Part shown: one piece after another, positions 9,401 to 18,784 of the stretch
How the letters are laid out: every line of letters starts with the position of its first letter
Numbering within the stretch: position 1 is the first letter of the stretch
Assembly: GCA_000828075.3 (NCBI GenBank)
Contig: JXCB02000039.1
Location: 533,471 to 597,470 of the forward strand
Source: Tolypothrix campylonemoides VB511288
GTDB lineage: Bacteria; Cyanobacteriota; Cyanobacteriia; Cyanobacteriales; Nostocaceae
Direction of reading: 5' to 3'
Length of the DNA stretch: 64,000 bases
Position numbers and translations under genes: made by a program
Notes under the pieces: generated by a model
Seen by the model: only the letters and a program-made list of their open reading frames with translations
What the model was told of the DNA's origin: nothing
Database searches by the model: none

Positions 9401-10099
9401 TCAAGTGGTTTGTTGTAGTGCTGTCTCTAGAACTAAATCCACAGCAGAACTTAAATCTCTAACAATTAAGTCCGGCTGGTAAGGTTCTAGTTGAGCGCGA
9501 TCGCGGATGCCACACTCTACAGCTATAACCTTAATATCGTGTTTTGTGGCAGAAATGATGTCGGCTTCCGTATCCCCCACCATCCAGATATCAGAAGCTG
9601 GGGGAAGTTCCTGTATTGCCCGTGCCATCAACAACGGTTTATCGTCAATGTCACGGGTTTTGACGTAGTCGTTGCTCAAACAGTAACAGCGATTTTCCGG
9701 AAAAAATCTGGCTAAATCGTGCTTTTTGAAGGCATAATCTAATTCCCTCACCCGACGCATCGTCATGACAACCAAATCGACACCCGCCTGTTGAATTTTT
9801 AACAGTGCTTGTACAGCCCCAGGAGCAAGGCTATCGTAATCAAAGTAAGGTTGTGTATGTACTGTTTGTCGTCGCAATTGAGAAAATTCCTGTGCTTGCG
9901 CCTCATCTAAACCAGAAATAACAGCGATTTGTTTTTCCGGAATGCGCGATCGCTTCAACTGCCAAAATTCCGCTTTCGCAAGCTCTCGTACCTGTTGGTT
10001 TGGGCGTCGAATCTTTTCCAAGCAGAATTGATACACACGGTAGTAGCGTTCGGAAACATCAATAATGGGACCGTCAAAATCTGTAATAAGTCTTAACAT
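9401..10099 (-). CDS. HAD-superfamily hydrolase
   Basis: A 232-residue haloacid-dehalogenase-type phosphatase. Motif I is ITDFDGPI (nucleophile Asp and general acid Asp), motif II is VVMTMRR, the motif III Lys lies in the DDKPLLM region and motif IV is IWMVGDTEADI. An alpha-helical cap follows motif I. The layout resembles phosphoglycolate-phosphatase-like HADs, but the substrate cannot be deduced. It lies in the same direction as hppD upstream, separated by about 100 bases. Confidence 0.85.
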   Translation of the reverse strand: MLRLITDFDGPIIDVSERYYRVYQFCLEKIRRPNQQVRELAKAEFWQLKRSRIPEKQIAVISGLDEAQAQEFSQLRRQTVHTQPYFDYDSLAPGAVQALLKIQQAGVDLVVMTMRRVRELDYAFKKHDLARFFPENRCYCLSNDYVKTRDIDDKPLLMARAIQELPPASDIWMVGDTEADIISATKHDIKVIAVECGIRDRAQLEPYQPDLIVRDLSSAVDLVLETALQQTT

Positions 10100-10197
10100 T
10101 TGTTTTTTAAATGTAAATAATTATTAACAGGTTATCCCAGATGCTGCTGCTGTGTACGTTTAAAAAATTAATAAGTCAGTTTTGCATTTCTTATCTA

Positions 10198-11391
10198 TCA
10201 TCCAAAATCTTTGAGACTACCACGTTTGATTTGTTCATTTTCAATTGCTGCAAATAAAGCGCGAAAGTTTCCTTCGCCAAAACCTTGAGCTTGGTAACGA
10301 CGCTCAATAAACTCAAAGAAAAAGGTCGGCTGTCGAAAGATAGGCTGAGTAAAAATTTGCAGTAGTACGGGGATTATATTCTTCGACCCAAAAAAAGTAT
10401 TTTCTTTCCAATCTACCAAAATTTCTTGTTGGGTAATAGCATCCAGCTCGTCTGTAGACAGGGGAAGCCCTTTTCGCCGTCTAATCTGTGAGTAATAGCC
10501 TTTGGGAACTGGGAGCAAACATAGACCAGTAGCACGAAATTGGGCTATTGCATCAACAATATTGCGTGTCCGCAGGGCGATATGTTGAATTCCTGGTCCT
10601 CGGTTCACGTTCAAAAATTCTTGAATTTGAGAATTGGCTGAAGCTGGCTCATTAATTGGCAATTGTACTTCACCGTTGCCCGAAACCATTACCTGGCTAT
10701 ATAGAGCAGAGCGAGCAGTTTGAATGTTAAACGTTTGCTGGGGTTGAAAATCAAGGATATTTTGATACCAAGTCACTGCACGTTCTAAATCACCTGCATT
10801 GACATTCAGCACGATATGGTCTATGGCAGCAAACGAAGAAGATGAGGATGAGGGAGTGAGGGAGTGAGGGAGTGAGGGAGTGAGGGAGTGAGGGAGTGAG
10901 GGAGATGAGGAAGAAAATATTGCTCCCTGATCACCGTGATCTCCCGCCATTTCCCTTTGTATCAACGTATGAGACAGGGAACCCCAAGCAGCAATTTTGC
11001 CCCATTTAATGTATTTCTGACCACACTGCTGTTGTTGAACTGGTTGCAGGACTTTTGCCCCATGGACTTGAGCAAGCGAGATGATTTGTTCTACATCTTC
11101 AACACAAAAAGCAATATCTGCCACACCAGGCGGGTGCTGGCGTAAAAACTCAGCCACTGGGCTTGAAGGTAAGAGGGCAGAAGACAGTAAAAAATAGACT
11201 GGACCACTTTTTACCACTTCCGTGGAAGTGTGAGCGTCATTCCTACCTTGTAAGGGAATACAGTCTTCCTTTTGTAGGAAGGTTGAGGGAATAGCAGAAT
11301 CACCGACTACTTGAAAACCCAAATGGTGTACAAACCAATCGCGCCACGCTTTGGCATCTTCTACATAGAAGTGAACGTGATCAATTTTCAT
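10198..11391 (-). CDS. hppD: 4-hydroxyphenylpyruvate dioxygenase
   Basis: Non-haem iron dioxygenase that turns 4-hydroxyphenylpyruvate into homogentisate, the precursor of tocopherol in cyanobacteria. Two VOC domains are visible, with metal ligands in IDHIVLNV, IQHIALRT and FFFEFIERRY. The 397 residues are longer than usual because a Ser/Pro/Leu-rich linker of about 35 residues (SLPHSLTP repeated) separates the two domains. The linker is encoded by an 8-bp tandem repeat. The frame is currently open across it. The N-terminus KIDHVHFYVEDAKAWRDWFV supports the start chosen. Confidence 0.9.
   Translation of the reverse strand: MKIDHVHFYVEDAKAWRDWFVHHLGFQVVGDSAIPSTFLQKEDCIPLQGRNDAHTSTEVVKSGPVYFLLSSALLPSSPVAEFLRQHPPGVADIAFCVEDVEQIISLAQVHGAKVLQPVQQQQCGQKYIKWGKIAAWGSLSHTLIQREMAGDHGDQGAIFSSSSPSLPHSLTPSLPHSLTPSSSSSSFAAIDHIVLNVNAGDLERAVTWYQNILDFQPQQTFNIQTARSALYSQVMVSGNGEVQLPINEPASANSQIQEFLNVNRGPGIQHIALRTRNIVDAIAQFRATGLCLLPVPKGYYSQIRRRKGLPLSTDELDAITQQEILVDWKENTFFGSKNIIPVLLQIFTQPIFRQPTFFFEFIERRYQAQGFGEGNFRALFAAIENEQIKRGSLKDFG
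10852..10899. repeat. Six tandem GGGAGTGA octamers inside hppD
   Basis: Six perfect head-to-tail 8-bp units lie inside the hppD coding region, followed by a partial copy. Three units (24 bp) encode eight residues, so any gain or loss that is not a multiple of three units shifts the frame. Confidence 0.95.
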
Positions 11392-11528
11392 ATACTGTGA
11401 AAATCCAGCGCAACTGCTTATCTGTTTGTAAATTTTGCCTTTTTTACTGGATTTTCAGCTCATTCCTAAGCAAGAATCTAGATTCCTAAATACAAATGAG
11501 GAATGAGAATTCATGAGATGAATTCATT

Positions 11529-12347
11529 TTATGTTGATTGGCTTGCGTCTGAAAAAACCACTTCTGGGGGTACATCGGAGCTAACTATACCTTGTAGTTC
11601 AAGTTGTTGTTGTGGAGATTGAGGCTGTAGGTTTTGTAAATTGTCTTTTAACTGAGTCTGTAGCCAGTGTTCAAAGAGTTCATTGAGCAGCCGCTGTCGC
11701 ATTTCTTCATCTAATTGAGCTGGCAGTAACTTTTCCAGCCGTACAATGACAATCCAATCTCCTAATGGTGTTGGTGGTAAAAGCTGACCAGGCTGAACTG
11801 ATGCCAGCATATTTGCCAAGGCTGGATGGGGAGTTCCCAACTCAACTGGACCTATTAAGCCGCCTGTTTGAGCTTCAGGACCTTGAGAATACTCGCGAGC
11901 AAGTTCGCTAAAAGACTGTTCCCCTTCTTGAATTCGGAAGTAAAGCTCTTGGGCTATACAAATATCTTTGACCCGAATCAAAGCATAGACAACCCGATCT
12001 AACTTTGCCTTACGCGTTAGAAAGTACGACTGTAACTTGTCTGCCCAAGTACTGCGCTTGAATTGTTCCAGTTTGATGTTACGTGTGGCTAGATATTCTA
12101 CTTGTTCGCGGTTTAGACCACGGGCTTTTAACCATGCTTGTAGATCATCTTCAGAATTCAACTGGTGCTGTTGGTAAAACTGCTTATATGCCTGGCTGTT
12201 TTCTTCTTGTGTGAGGGTAAGCTTAGCGATCGCACTGTCGATGATAATCTCTCGCAGCAACTGCGGTAGAATTCCGTATTGTTTCAATAGGGGAATGAGT
12301 TCGTCTTTGCTAATGGCGCGATCGCCTACTTGTAAAACTGGAACCAT
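11529..12347 (-). CDS. Parvulin-type peptidylprolyl isomerase (PpiC/SurA-like)
   Basis: A 272-residue protein with an N-terminal helical chaperone region and a parvulin domain at about residues 115-215. The parvulin signature includes FSELAREYSQGPEAQTGGLIGPVELG and PLGDWIVIVRLEKL. It accelerates proline cis-trans isomerisation during protein folding or export. No signal peptide is visible, unlike periplasmic SurA. Cyanobacterial members of this type often lie beside peptidase-containing ABC exporters, but no such exporter is seen here. Confidence 0.85.
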   Translation of the reverse strand: MVPVLQVGDRAISKDELIPLLKQYGILPQLLREIIIDSAIAKLTLTQEENSQAYKQFYQQHQLNSEDDLQAWLKARGLNREQVEYLATRNIKLEQFKRSTWADKLQSYFLTRKAKLDRVVYALIRVKDICIAQELYFRIQEGEQSFSELAREYSQGPEAQTGGLIGPVELGTPHPALANMLASVQPGQLLPPTPLGDWIVIVRLEKLLPAQLDEEMRQRLLNELFEHWLQTQLKDNLQNLQPQSPQQQLELQGIVSSDVPPEVVFSDASQST

Positions 12348-13133
12348 AACCTCCTAAATGTTCTGCTTTATATTTTTGGCAAGATAGAGCTACGTCACTC
12401 TAATGGTTTTATCAAGATATCTTAATAATAGTATCTCTAGTTCTACTGTACTGACCATTCACAGGTAACTTTCTCGTCTACTTTTGGGTAATTTGGACTC
12501 TTTGCTTTGTATTCACGGGCTGCTTATTAAATCTGGAGTTTTTACTTGCTGCAAGCTCAAAACGACTTAAGGGATGCATATTCTTTATTCTGAACTCGTG
12601 CTAGTGCAAGGAGTCAGGAGTCAGTAGAGAAAAGTACTTATACAACCTGGGTTTTACTTGTTCCTAACTGTCTAGTTATTTCTACGGCTGCTGCACTAGG
12701 AGTCGCCGGGCATCGATCCGCCTTGTTTGGCCGCCTTGTTTGTTCTTAATTTTCTTGAGGTTGCTACTATACCACAAAACTGACTTTTCTTGTGTAGCCT
12801 GATTTTGTACCCTTCAAATGACTGCAAAAGCTCTTGCAATATTAATTCAACAACTGTATCGTTTCAGTGGATTCTCCCAAACGTGTTCATAAGATACAAC
12901 AGCATTAACACAATAAAAAACCGTTACTCCTGGTAAATATATTTATGTATATTTATGTCGATACTTATAATGGTCTCACCAAATGGAAATATGGCTAACT
13001 CAAATCTTGCTTGAGTAGCCAATAGCCCTTACCCTATAACTTGCGCTCGCCAAGTTTGCAAGATAAGGATGACAGAAAACTAAGCAATGCTTATGCTATT
13101 AAGAAGCACTTTTATTATCATAATACTTAAATT
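12348..13133. other. Gene-free stretch between ppiC-like gene and unknown gene
   Basis: Nearly 800 bases without a supportable gene. The only structure noted is a direct repeat of CCGCCTTGTTTG near 12717-12742 and an AT-rich run just ahead of the next start. Confidence 0.4.
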
Positions 13134-13970
13134 ATGTCAAACAAATTCATTTTTGATAGCTTTATAGGTAACTCGACCTTTGTTTCGCTTGAATTAGGAG
13201 ACATCTTTATTACACACCGTAGTCGTGTTGCCAATGTGATCGTTGGCTTGGAATATGTTGAACAACCTGACCCAAGTGGAATCAAGCGACTACAACCGAT
13301 TATTGATTTTATCAAAGATAATCTAACAGATTATCCACATCCTGACTTGTTTGAGGTCATCAATGCTAATCTCGTCTCTAGACTACTCTATTATTCTGAT
13401 TTAGATTTGTCATCAAAACTTGGCTCGTTGAGCGTGACACTTGATGTTGCATCAATGGAAGTGTTTCCTTTCCCCTTTGCTAGCACAATCACGTGTACCC
13501 CTGCGGGTGAGAGCAATGGACTTGTCTTATTTAAGTTAGAAGACATCTTAATTCCGGCGTGTGACAGTGTAGCAGATGTTTTTGTCAGCCTCGATTATAT
13601 TGATGGATTTGACGTTAATGGATTCAAGCCACTGCAACCTATCGCCGACTTCGTCAAAGATTCTCTAACAGATTATCCACATCCTGACTTGTTTGAAGTC
13701 ATCAACCGTAATCTCACCTTTGGGTTGTTTTCTAATTGTGATCTAGAGTTATCATCAGTACTAAATTCCCTGAGTATTACACTTAGTGTCCCACAAGGAC
13801 GAGTTCCTTTGCCATTGACCAGCACCGTCACCGCCACCTCAACTCGGGCGACTCAACTTTCTGTTTTAGCCGATAATTTAGTGGGGTTCAGTGCTGAGCA
13901 GTTAGCTCATCCCTTCTACAATAATATTGATAATAATATTGATGGGAACACACTAAAGCGGTTTTGGTGA
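13134..13970 (+). CDS. Unknown protein with two tandem homologous domains
   Basis: A 278-residue protein that I do not recognise. It consists of two copies of a roughly 110-residue domain (about 10-115 and 125-235). The clearest shared block is L.PI.DF.KD.LTDYPHPDLFEVIN.NL followed by a beta-rich L.SLS.TL.V segment. The alternation of a helix and paired strands faintly recalls tunnelling-fold proteins such as uricase or pterin enzymes, but this is only a guess. There is no signal peptide or membrane segment. The C-terminus ends in an Asn/Asp-rich repeat (NNIDNNIDGN). Confidence 0.7.
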   Translation: MSNKFIFDSFIGNSTFVSLELGDIFITHRSRVANVIVGLEYVEQPDPSGIKRLQPIIDFIKDNLTDYPHPDLFEVINANLVSRLLYYSDLDLSSKLGSLSVTLDVASMEVFPFPFASTITCTPAGESNGLVLFKLEDILIPACDSVADVFVSLDYIDGFDVNGFKPLQPIADFVKDSLTDYPHPDLFEVINRNLTFGLFSNCDLELSSVLNSLSITLSVPQGRVPLPLTSTVTATSTRATQLSVLADNLVGFSAEQLAHPFYNNIDNNIDGNTLKRFW

Positions 13971-14182
13971 TTTGACTTGTTCAAGGCGGAGGTAAAAAAT
14001 TTCAAGTTGTGTCACTGCACTCAGGGAAATCCTGATGTCTTCATATCATCAATCTTCATATAATGTGAGTTCGATATAAGAAAGAAAGCAGAAAGTTCTA
14101 ATGAAAACATCACGAAATTATTTCCCGATTTACCAGGCTCATGATGCTAAGTTATGAAAAATCTAAAGTTTAGTGAGAACCT

Positions 14183-15199
14183 ATGCAAGTTTTATCTCCC
14201 TATGGAAAAAATGTTCTTGCCGAGCTAAAAGACATCTATGGTTTCAATTCGGTGGAAGCAACAGCAGAATTTGCCATTCACCATCTTCAGCAGCAGTACC
14301 AGTTTCAAGTAGTCTCAGTCGAGGCATTACACATTTCTACTGGGTTGGCTGCAAAGCTCAAGGCTGATGGCGAGATTTACTATCTCAAATTTACCTCGCG
14401 CGAGATGCACGAAAATCCAGATCAACTATTTCCGTGGCTTTCCTACGCACGAAAGCAAGGAATCTTACTACCTGAAATCATTAGAGCGACCAATGGCAGT
14501 TGGTATTTGTCTCCATTGAAGAATTTAGAGTCAGATTATGATGTCGTCTACCTGATGCGCGATGTTCCGGGAAAACCAATGGAACAAGCCAGCAAACAAT
14601 TATTGCAGCAGTATGCCGAGGCAATGGCTCAGTTCCATCGGATTGGATTCGAGTATTCGCATCCAGTGCTGGGGGCTGATGATTGGACTTGGGAAAGCCA
14701 GTGGGAAGATCGCCACGAGCTACGGAACGATCTGAAAGACTGCCCTTTCATCTCACAGGAGCTTGTCTCAGAATCGATGCACGTGATCGAAGAAACGACG
14801 GTTTGCACTTTACCCCAAACGATTATTCACACAGACTTTCGGTTTTGCCATGTCTTCTTTCAGGATAATTCCTTGAGCGGTCTTGTGGATGTGGATCAGT
14901 CAACGCAGGGTGAGCGACTGCTCGATTTGTGTTACGGACTAGCTAGTGGTTCTTCACCGGAAAGCGGAAGCCTCCTAACCTTCGAGCAACTCCAAAACAC
15001 TTTATTGATGTATCACCAATATCTGCCGTTGAGTGAGCTTGAACAATCGATCCTAAAGGGAGTCCTTGTTTATGCATTTCTTGAAACACTTAACGATTTG
15101 TCTCAATGCAACGGCACTGAGCAAGATTTCAATATGACGCAAACCCTTTTGCGCTCTATCCTTGAAGCCTCAGAGAAAGAGTTATTCGGTAGTCTGTAG
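14183..15199 (+). CDS. Aminoglycoside-phosphotransferase-like kinase
   Basis: A 338-residue protein with the APH/choline-kinase fold. Visible features are an N-lobe Lys in GEIYYLKFTSRE, a hinge DVVYLMRDVPGKPM, the Brenner-type catalytic motif IIHTDFRFCHVFF and a metal-binding Asp in SGLVDVDQ. The catalytic Asp is present, but the Asn normally found in HxDxxxxN is His here. Whether it is active is therefore uncertain. The substrate is unknown; APH-fold kinases act on small alcohols or antibiotics. Confidence 0.8.
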   Translation: MQVLSPYGKNVLAELKDIYGFNSVEATAEFAIHHLQQQYQFQVVSVEALHISTGLAAKLKADGEIYYLKFTSREMHENPDQLFPWLSYARKQGILLPEIIRATNGSWYLSPLKNLESDYDVVYLMRDVPGKPMEQASKQLLQQYAEAMAQFHRIGFEYSHPVLGADDWTWESQWEDRHELRNDLKDCPFISQELVSESMHVIEETTVCTLPQTIIHTDFRFCHVFFQDNSLSGLVDVDQSTQGERLLDLCYGLASGSSPESGSLLTFEQLQNTLLMYHQYLPLSELEQSILKGVLVYAFLETLNDLSQCNGTEQDFNMTQTLLRSILEASEKELFGSL

Positions 15200-15640
15200 T
15201 TGACGCAAGCTAACAACTTATTAGACGGAATAATTCGGGTTTTATGGTTTCATCACAAAATCATTCTACACCTTCGTATGTTTCCAAGAAGCAATAATCC
15301 GTCTTTGATTTTCATTAATTTATGGTTCTTGACAAGAACACAGCTTGGGCTATTGGACTGAAGGCTTTATCCTGACTAATTTTTAGCCTTTTCTTTTACG
15401 TCGAACTCAGGTTCATATAGCAATCTGCTTTGATTTCTGTTCGCTTGCGTGGCGTTAGGCGCTAGCCGTGGCGTCAGCCATAGCCATACTTATTTGTGTG
15501 GGCAGGGAACTCTTAACAGGCAACTCTTAACAGGAAAGAAAGCTCTTCGAGTTGTACTGAGTTTTTAAGCGCAAGCGCAGGCACTTTCACAAAAATCAAA
15601 TAGGAGTCCTATATCAATTGATCAGTTGTAAGTCATAATT
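15200..15640. other. Gene-free stretch downstream of APH-like gene
   Basis: About 440 bases between the stop codons of two convergent genes. A CG-rich segment near 15448-15490 (GGCGTTAGGCGCTAGCCGTGG) looks like a common cyanobacterial interspersed sequence. No gene is supported. Confidence 0.35.
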
Positions 15641-17290
15641 TCATTTATTTAAATTTCCATCCAAAGCGTTTTGTGATGGAGATTGAACAACTTTTTGATC
15701 TGCTTTTTCATGACGGGTTTGCCATTGAGTGTAGAAAAAGAGAATGGCAAGCAAAATGTAGCCAACAGCCCAGGGCGTTCCAGTTCCAAAACCCAAATTG
15801 ACAACAGTATCTGCTACAGTCCACCGGTAGCTGTGCATCAAACCCACCCAAGAGAGTAAAGCAGCTGCAATAGACCAATAGGCAGCTTTTTTGAAGTCAC
15901 GCTCAATAATATAAACTGTGATAGCAGCCAAAATCATCGCTGAAAAAATAAATCCCTGCTCCAAAGCAAAAGCACCATCAATATATGTATCGCTCAGCTT
16001 AAACTGCTCAATTAAGGCTGGTGTTAAAGGTTTTTCTGGCGTTCCTAGACTTGCTGCCCGTAGTGCATTTTTGGCGATTAATGCACCCCAGCCTGCAATT
16101 CCTGGTAACAAACCGACAACCACAGCAGGTGCGTGATGAGAAGGAGTTGCTGTGAAGCTTTGAGCCACAATCACAATACCAATCCACAATACAATTGCCA
16201 TTCCAGCTTCAATCGGGACAAAATAGGCAAGCATTGCCACGGTTCCAGTCAGGCACAGCAATCCCATGAAAATACCATTGAGAATTGAGTAACCCACTCT
16301 TGCTCCCAAAGCTTTCCAGCCAGGATGTCCGATATAAATGGTGGTGGGGAAACAAGAACCACAAACAGCGGCAACAAGCGTACCAATACCATTAGCTGCA
16401 AGACTTGGGGTAGCAGGATAAGTATCTCCAGCAGCTTCTGCACTTTCTAAATTTTGCAGGCTACCGACAAGGTTAAAAAGCCCCATTGGTAAAATGATGC
16501 TGAAGTAGTCCAGTAAGACGGCGCGACTATTCCACAATTCCCCTAACCACAATCTTGGTATGTAAATTCCAATCGGTTGTAGTGCAGTGACGAACTTGGC
16601 ATTCTCCCAACTTACCAAACCTGTTCCCCATGCCAAACCAATTCCTAAAAGAACTGCTAATAAACCACCAGGAATGGCAAATCGAACTTGCCCAAAGTAG
16701 GTAATCAGAATCACGCCTAAAGGAACTAAACCGACTACGGGATTGGCAAAAGTCCGAAACAGAAAGCCAATGGCAATGAAGGTGATGGCAATACCACCTA
16801 GAGTTGAAAGCATTGCTGCACGGGGAACAAGGCGACGCAAAGGATTCCCAAGCCATGCACCTGCTAATTCAATTAAACCTGAACCCAAGCAAGCCACCAA
16901 ACCTGCTTGCCATGCTAGTTCTGCAGCTTGTTCTGATGATGCACCTTGGGCGATCGCCGTCAACCGCACAGGTAACATAACCAAAAATACATAAGCAAAA
17001 AGGCTTACCGTGTTAATGCCATAAGGCAAAGCAGTGATATCATCTCGCTGCTCTTGTTTACCTTTTTGGTAAGCTAACCAGCCATAATAAAAGTTACCGA
17101 CAATTAAACTTAAAGCAATTCCTGGCAAAATACGCCCATATACCAGAGAGGGAGGAAAGCCAAGCACTCCTTGACATAAATTAACAATCAACAATATTTG
17201 AATCAAGTTGTCGAGAAAAAGCCCAAATAAACCATCTATATCTCTGCGGACAAACCAGCGGGGAGCCTTCAGTGTTGCACTTTCCATCAT
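15641..17290 (-). CDS. NCS2/AzgA-like nucleobase permease
   Basis: A 549-residue integral membrane protein with about 12-14 hydrophobic segments. It has the NCS2 transporter features FGLFLDNLIQI near the N-terminus, a long ITALPYGINTVSLFAYVFL segment, the signature region NLVGSLQNLESAEAAGD and the GSCFPTTIYIGHPGWK segment with a conserved Pro-Thr. This group transports xanthine, uracil or related bases with protons; the exact substrate is not readable. The start may be the second Met (17287). Confidence 0.8.
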   Translation of the reverse strand: MMESATLKAPRWFVRRDIDGLFGLFLDNLIQILLIVNLCQGVLGFPPSLVYGRILPGIALSLIVGNFYYGWLAYQKGKQEQRDDITALPYGINTVSLFAYVFLVMLPVRLTAIAQGASSEQAAELAWQAGLVACLGSGLIELAGAWLGNPLRRLVPRAAMLSTLGGIAITFIAIGFLFRTFANPVVGLVPLGVILITYFGQVRFAIPGGLLAVLLGIGLAWGTGLVSWENAKFVTALQPIGIYIPRLWLGELWNSRAVLLDYFSIILPMGLFNLVGSLQNLESAEAAGDTYPATPSLAANGIGTLVAAVCGSCFPTTIYIGHPGWKALGARVGYSILNGIFMGLLCLTGTVAMLAYFVPIEAGMAIVLWIGIVIVAQSFTATPSHHAPAVVVGLLPGIAGWGALIAKNALRAASLGTPEKPLTPALIEQFKLSDTYIDGAFALEQGFIFSAMILAAITVYIIERDFKKAAYWSIAAALLSWVGLMHSYRWTVADTVVNLGFGTGTPWAVGYILLAILFFYTQWQTRHEKADQKVVQSPSQNALDGNLNK

Positions 17291-17601
17291 TTACTTTTGC
17301 CTGGACAATTTTTTTGCGATCGCTTCAAGGATATCAGTAAAGATATTGTTTGGAGTTGTAGATCTTCAAGTATGCAGTACCGCTTTTTTGTTCACTTTGG
17401 CAAGGCGGCTATGTCTGGCGGCAAGCTCTTGAGGTATATCTTTTTTGTAGTATTTTATACTACAAAAATTGAGCCAGCAAGGGATAAATGACGGCGATCG
17501 CCTAGGTTGGATCGCAGTCTAGTGTATGTATGCCTTGGAACGAATGGACAGACGGTATAGCTAAACACAAGATTGAAAAGTTGAATTTGGCAAGAGATGG
17601 A

Positions 17602-18108
17602 ATGAGCTTGATATTTGAAACTCACAGGTTGCTACTCAAGCCAATTTTAGAGAGTAACCTAAACACACTACACAGTATTTTTATTAATTCATACGTTAGA
17701 AAGTATTTATGCGACGACAAGGTTTTGTCTTTGCAACAAGTTAAAGAAATGTTGATAGAGAGCCAAAAGCTCTTTGATGAAAGAAGGTTTGGTCTTTGGT
17801 TTATTGAGACTAAAGATGAGAAAGAAATTATCGGGTTTGTTGGTTTGTGGTATTTCTTTGATGAAGAGCAGCCCCAATTAGTTTATGCTTTGCTGCCTGA
17901 AGCGACTAAAAAAGGTTATGCTACTGAAGCCGCAACCAAAATACTAGAGTATTGTTTTAACGAACTTGGCTATCAGTATCTTTTAGCAAGCTGTGATAAG
18001 CCAAACCTTGAGTCACGGAAATTAGCACAAAGAATTGGAATGAGAGAAGTAGAGGAAAGGATTGTGAATGGCAACCCATTACTATTCTTTAGGGTTGAGA
18101 GGTTGTAG
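17602..18108 (+). CDS. GNAT-family N-acetyltransferase (RimJ/RimL-like)
   Basis: A 168-residue acetyltransferase of the type that acetylates protein N-termini or small amines using acetyl-CoA. It shows FETHRLLLKPI at the N-terminus, IIGFVGLWYF, the acetyl-CoA segment LLPEATKKGYATEAATKILEYCF and NLESRKLAQRIGM near the C-terminus. The usual Q/RxxGxG/A loop is present in the modified form ATKKGYA. The start at 17602 gives the standard length; the frame is open from 17530. Note the weak ribosome-binding site. Confidence 0.78.
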   Translation: MSLIFETHRLLLKPILESNLNTLHSIFINSYVRKYLCDDKVLSLQQVKEMLIESQKLFDERRFGLWFIETKDEKEIIGFVGLWYFFDEEQPQLVYALLPEATKKGYATEAATKILEYCFNELGYQYLLASCDKPNLESRKLAQRIGMREVEERIVNGNPLLFFRVERL

Positions 18109-18113
18109 GTAAA

Positions 18114-18748
18114 ACCGAGAGCAATCCCTTCTTTGTCGGCGAATTTTTGAGAATGCTGTATAGCGAAAATCTGTTGACCTTTGATGCACAACACTATCGC
18201 TGACAATGCAACATTGCTCAGATTGAAGCCCAAAATATCACCGTTTCATTAAAACCGGAAAAATCTGCCAGCCTCATTACAAGTTACTGGTTTAGAGCCA
18301 ACGATCTTGACGGAAAAATCGCCCCTAACCCAAGATTTTGGGTGTCAAACTAGCTAATTTTAGGGGCGATTTTTCCGGAGGCTGGCAGATTTTTACACGT
18401 TTAGACCCAACCGATAATGTTGTAGAGTGGATGCTCCTCAAGTTGAAGAAACTGCCAGAGGTGACACAGCAAATTCTCCGCTTAGCTGATTGTGTCGGGG
18501 CTGAATTTGATTTAGATACGTTATCGATTGTTTGTGAGAAATCACCTAAAACAGTTTTTCTGGATTTACTCCCAGCCATCCAAGGTGGATTAATTCAACC
18601 CCTATCTGAATTAAACAAGGATGCTAAACCCAACGAACTTCTAAGTGCGATTCAATTTGTAACCAATGTGGACAGTAAATCTCGTTTGTATTTCTCAGGG
18701 CTTCTGTTCTACAGCCGGGTGAACTTTTGCAACATCATTTTGCAATGA
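18114..18748 (+). pseudogene. Remnant of PknB/AAA/histidine-kinase giant protein
   Basis: In frame from 18114 I read NPFFVGEFLRMLYSENLLTF, a stop codon, then AQIEAQNIT. After an inserted palindromic element the homology resumes with DNVVEWMLLKLKKLPEVTQQ and LRLADCVGAEFDLDTLSIVCEKSP. This is the ATPase part of the large cyanobacterial serine/threonine kinase-AAA-GAF-histidine kinase proteins, normally well over 1500 residues. Both ends and the kinase domains are missing, and there is an internal stop plus an insertion, so it is a decayed fragment. Confidence 0.8.
18259..18394. mobile_element. MITE-like nested palindromic element
   Basis: The outer arms are a perfect 17-bp inverted repeat (18259-18275 and 18378-18394, AAAAATCTGCCAGCCTC). 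The inner arms are a second perfect 17-bp inverted repeat (18312-18328 and 18360-18376, starting GGAAAAATCGCCCC). It sits where the kinase homology is interrupted, so it is probably a mobile, non-autonomous element. Its inner-arm core AAAAATCGCCCCTAA recurs in the element at 39919-40029. Confidence 0.75.
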
Positions 18749-18784
18749 GGAACTGACTCAACTCAAAACCTCCTAGCTTCAATA

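Noticed and set aside
12690-12745. tRNA-like 3' end (minus strand reading GGATCGATGCCCGGCGACTCC)
   Set aside because: The T-arm stem does not pair and no anticodon or acceptor arm could be laid out.
18338-18748. 136-codon frame as an intact gene
   Set aside because: Its start is inside the palindromic element and the rest is an internal kinase-ATPase fragment.
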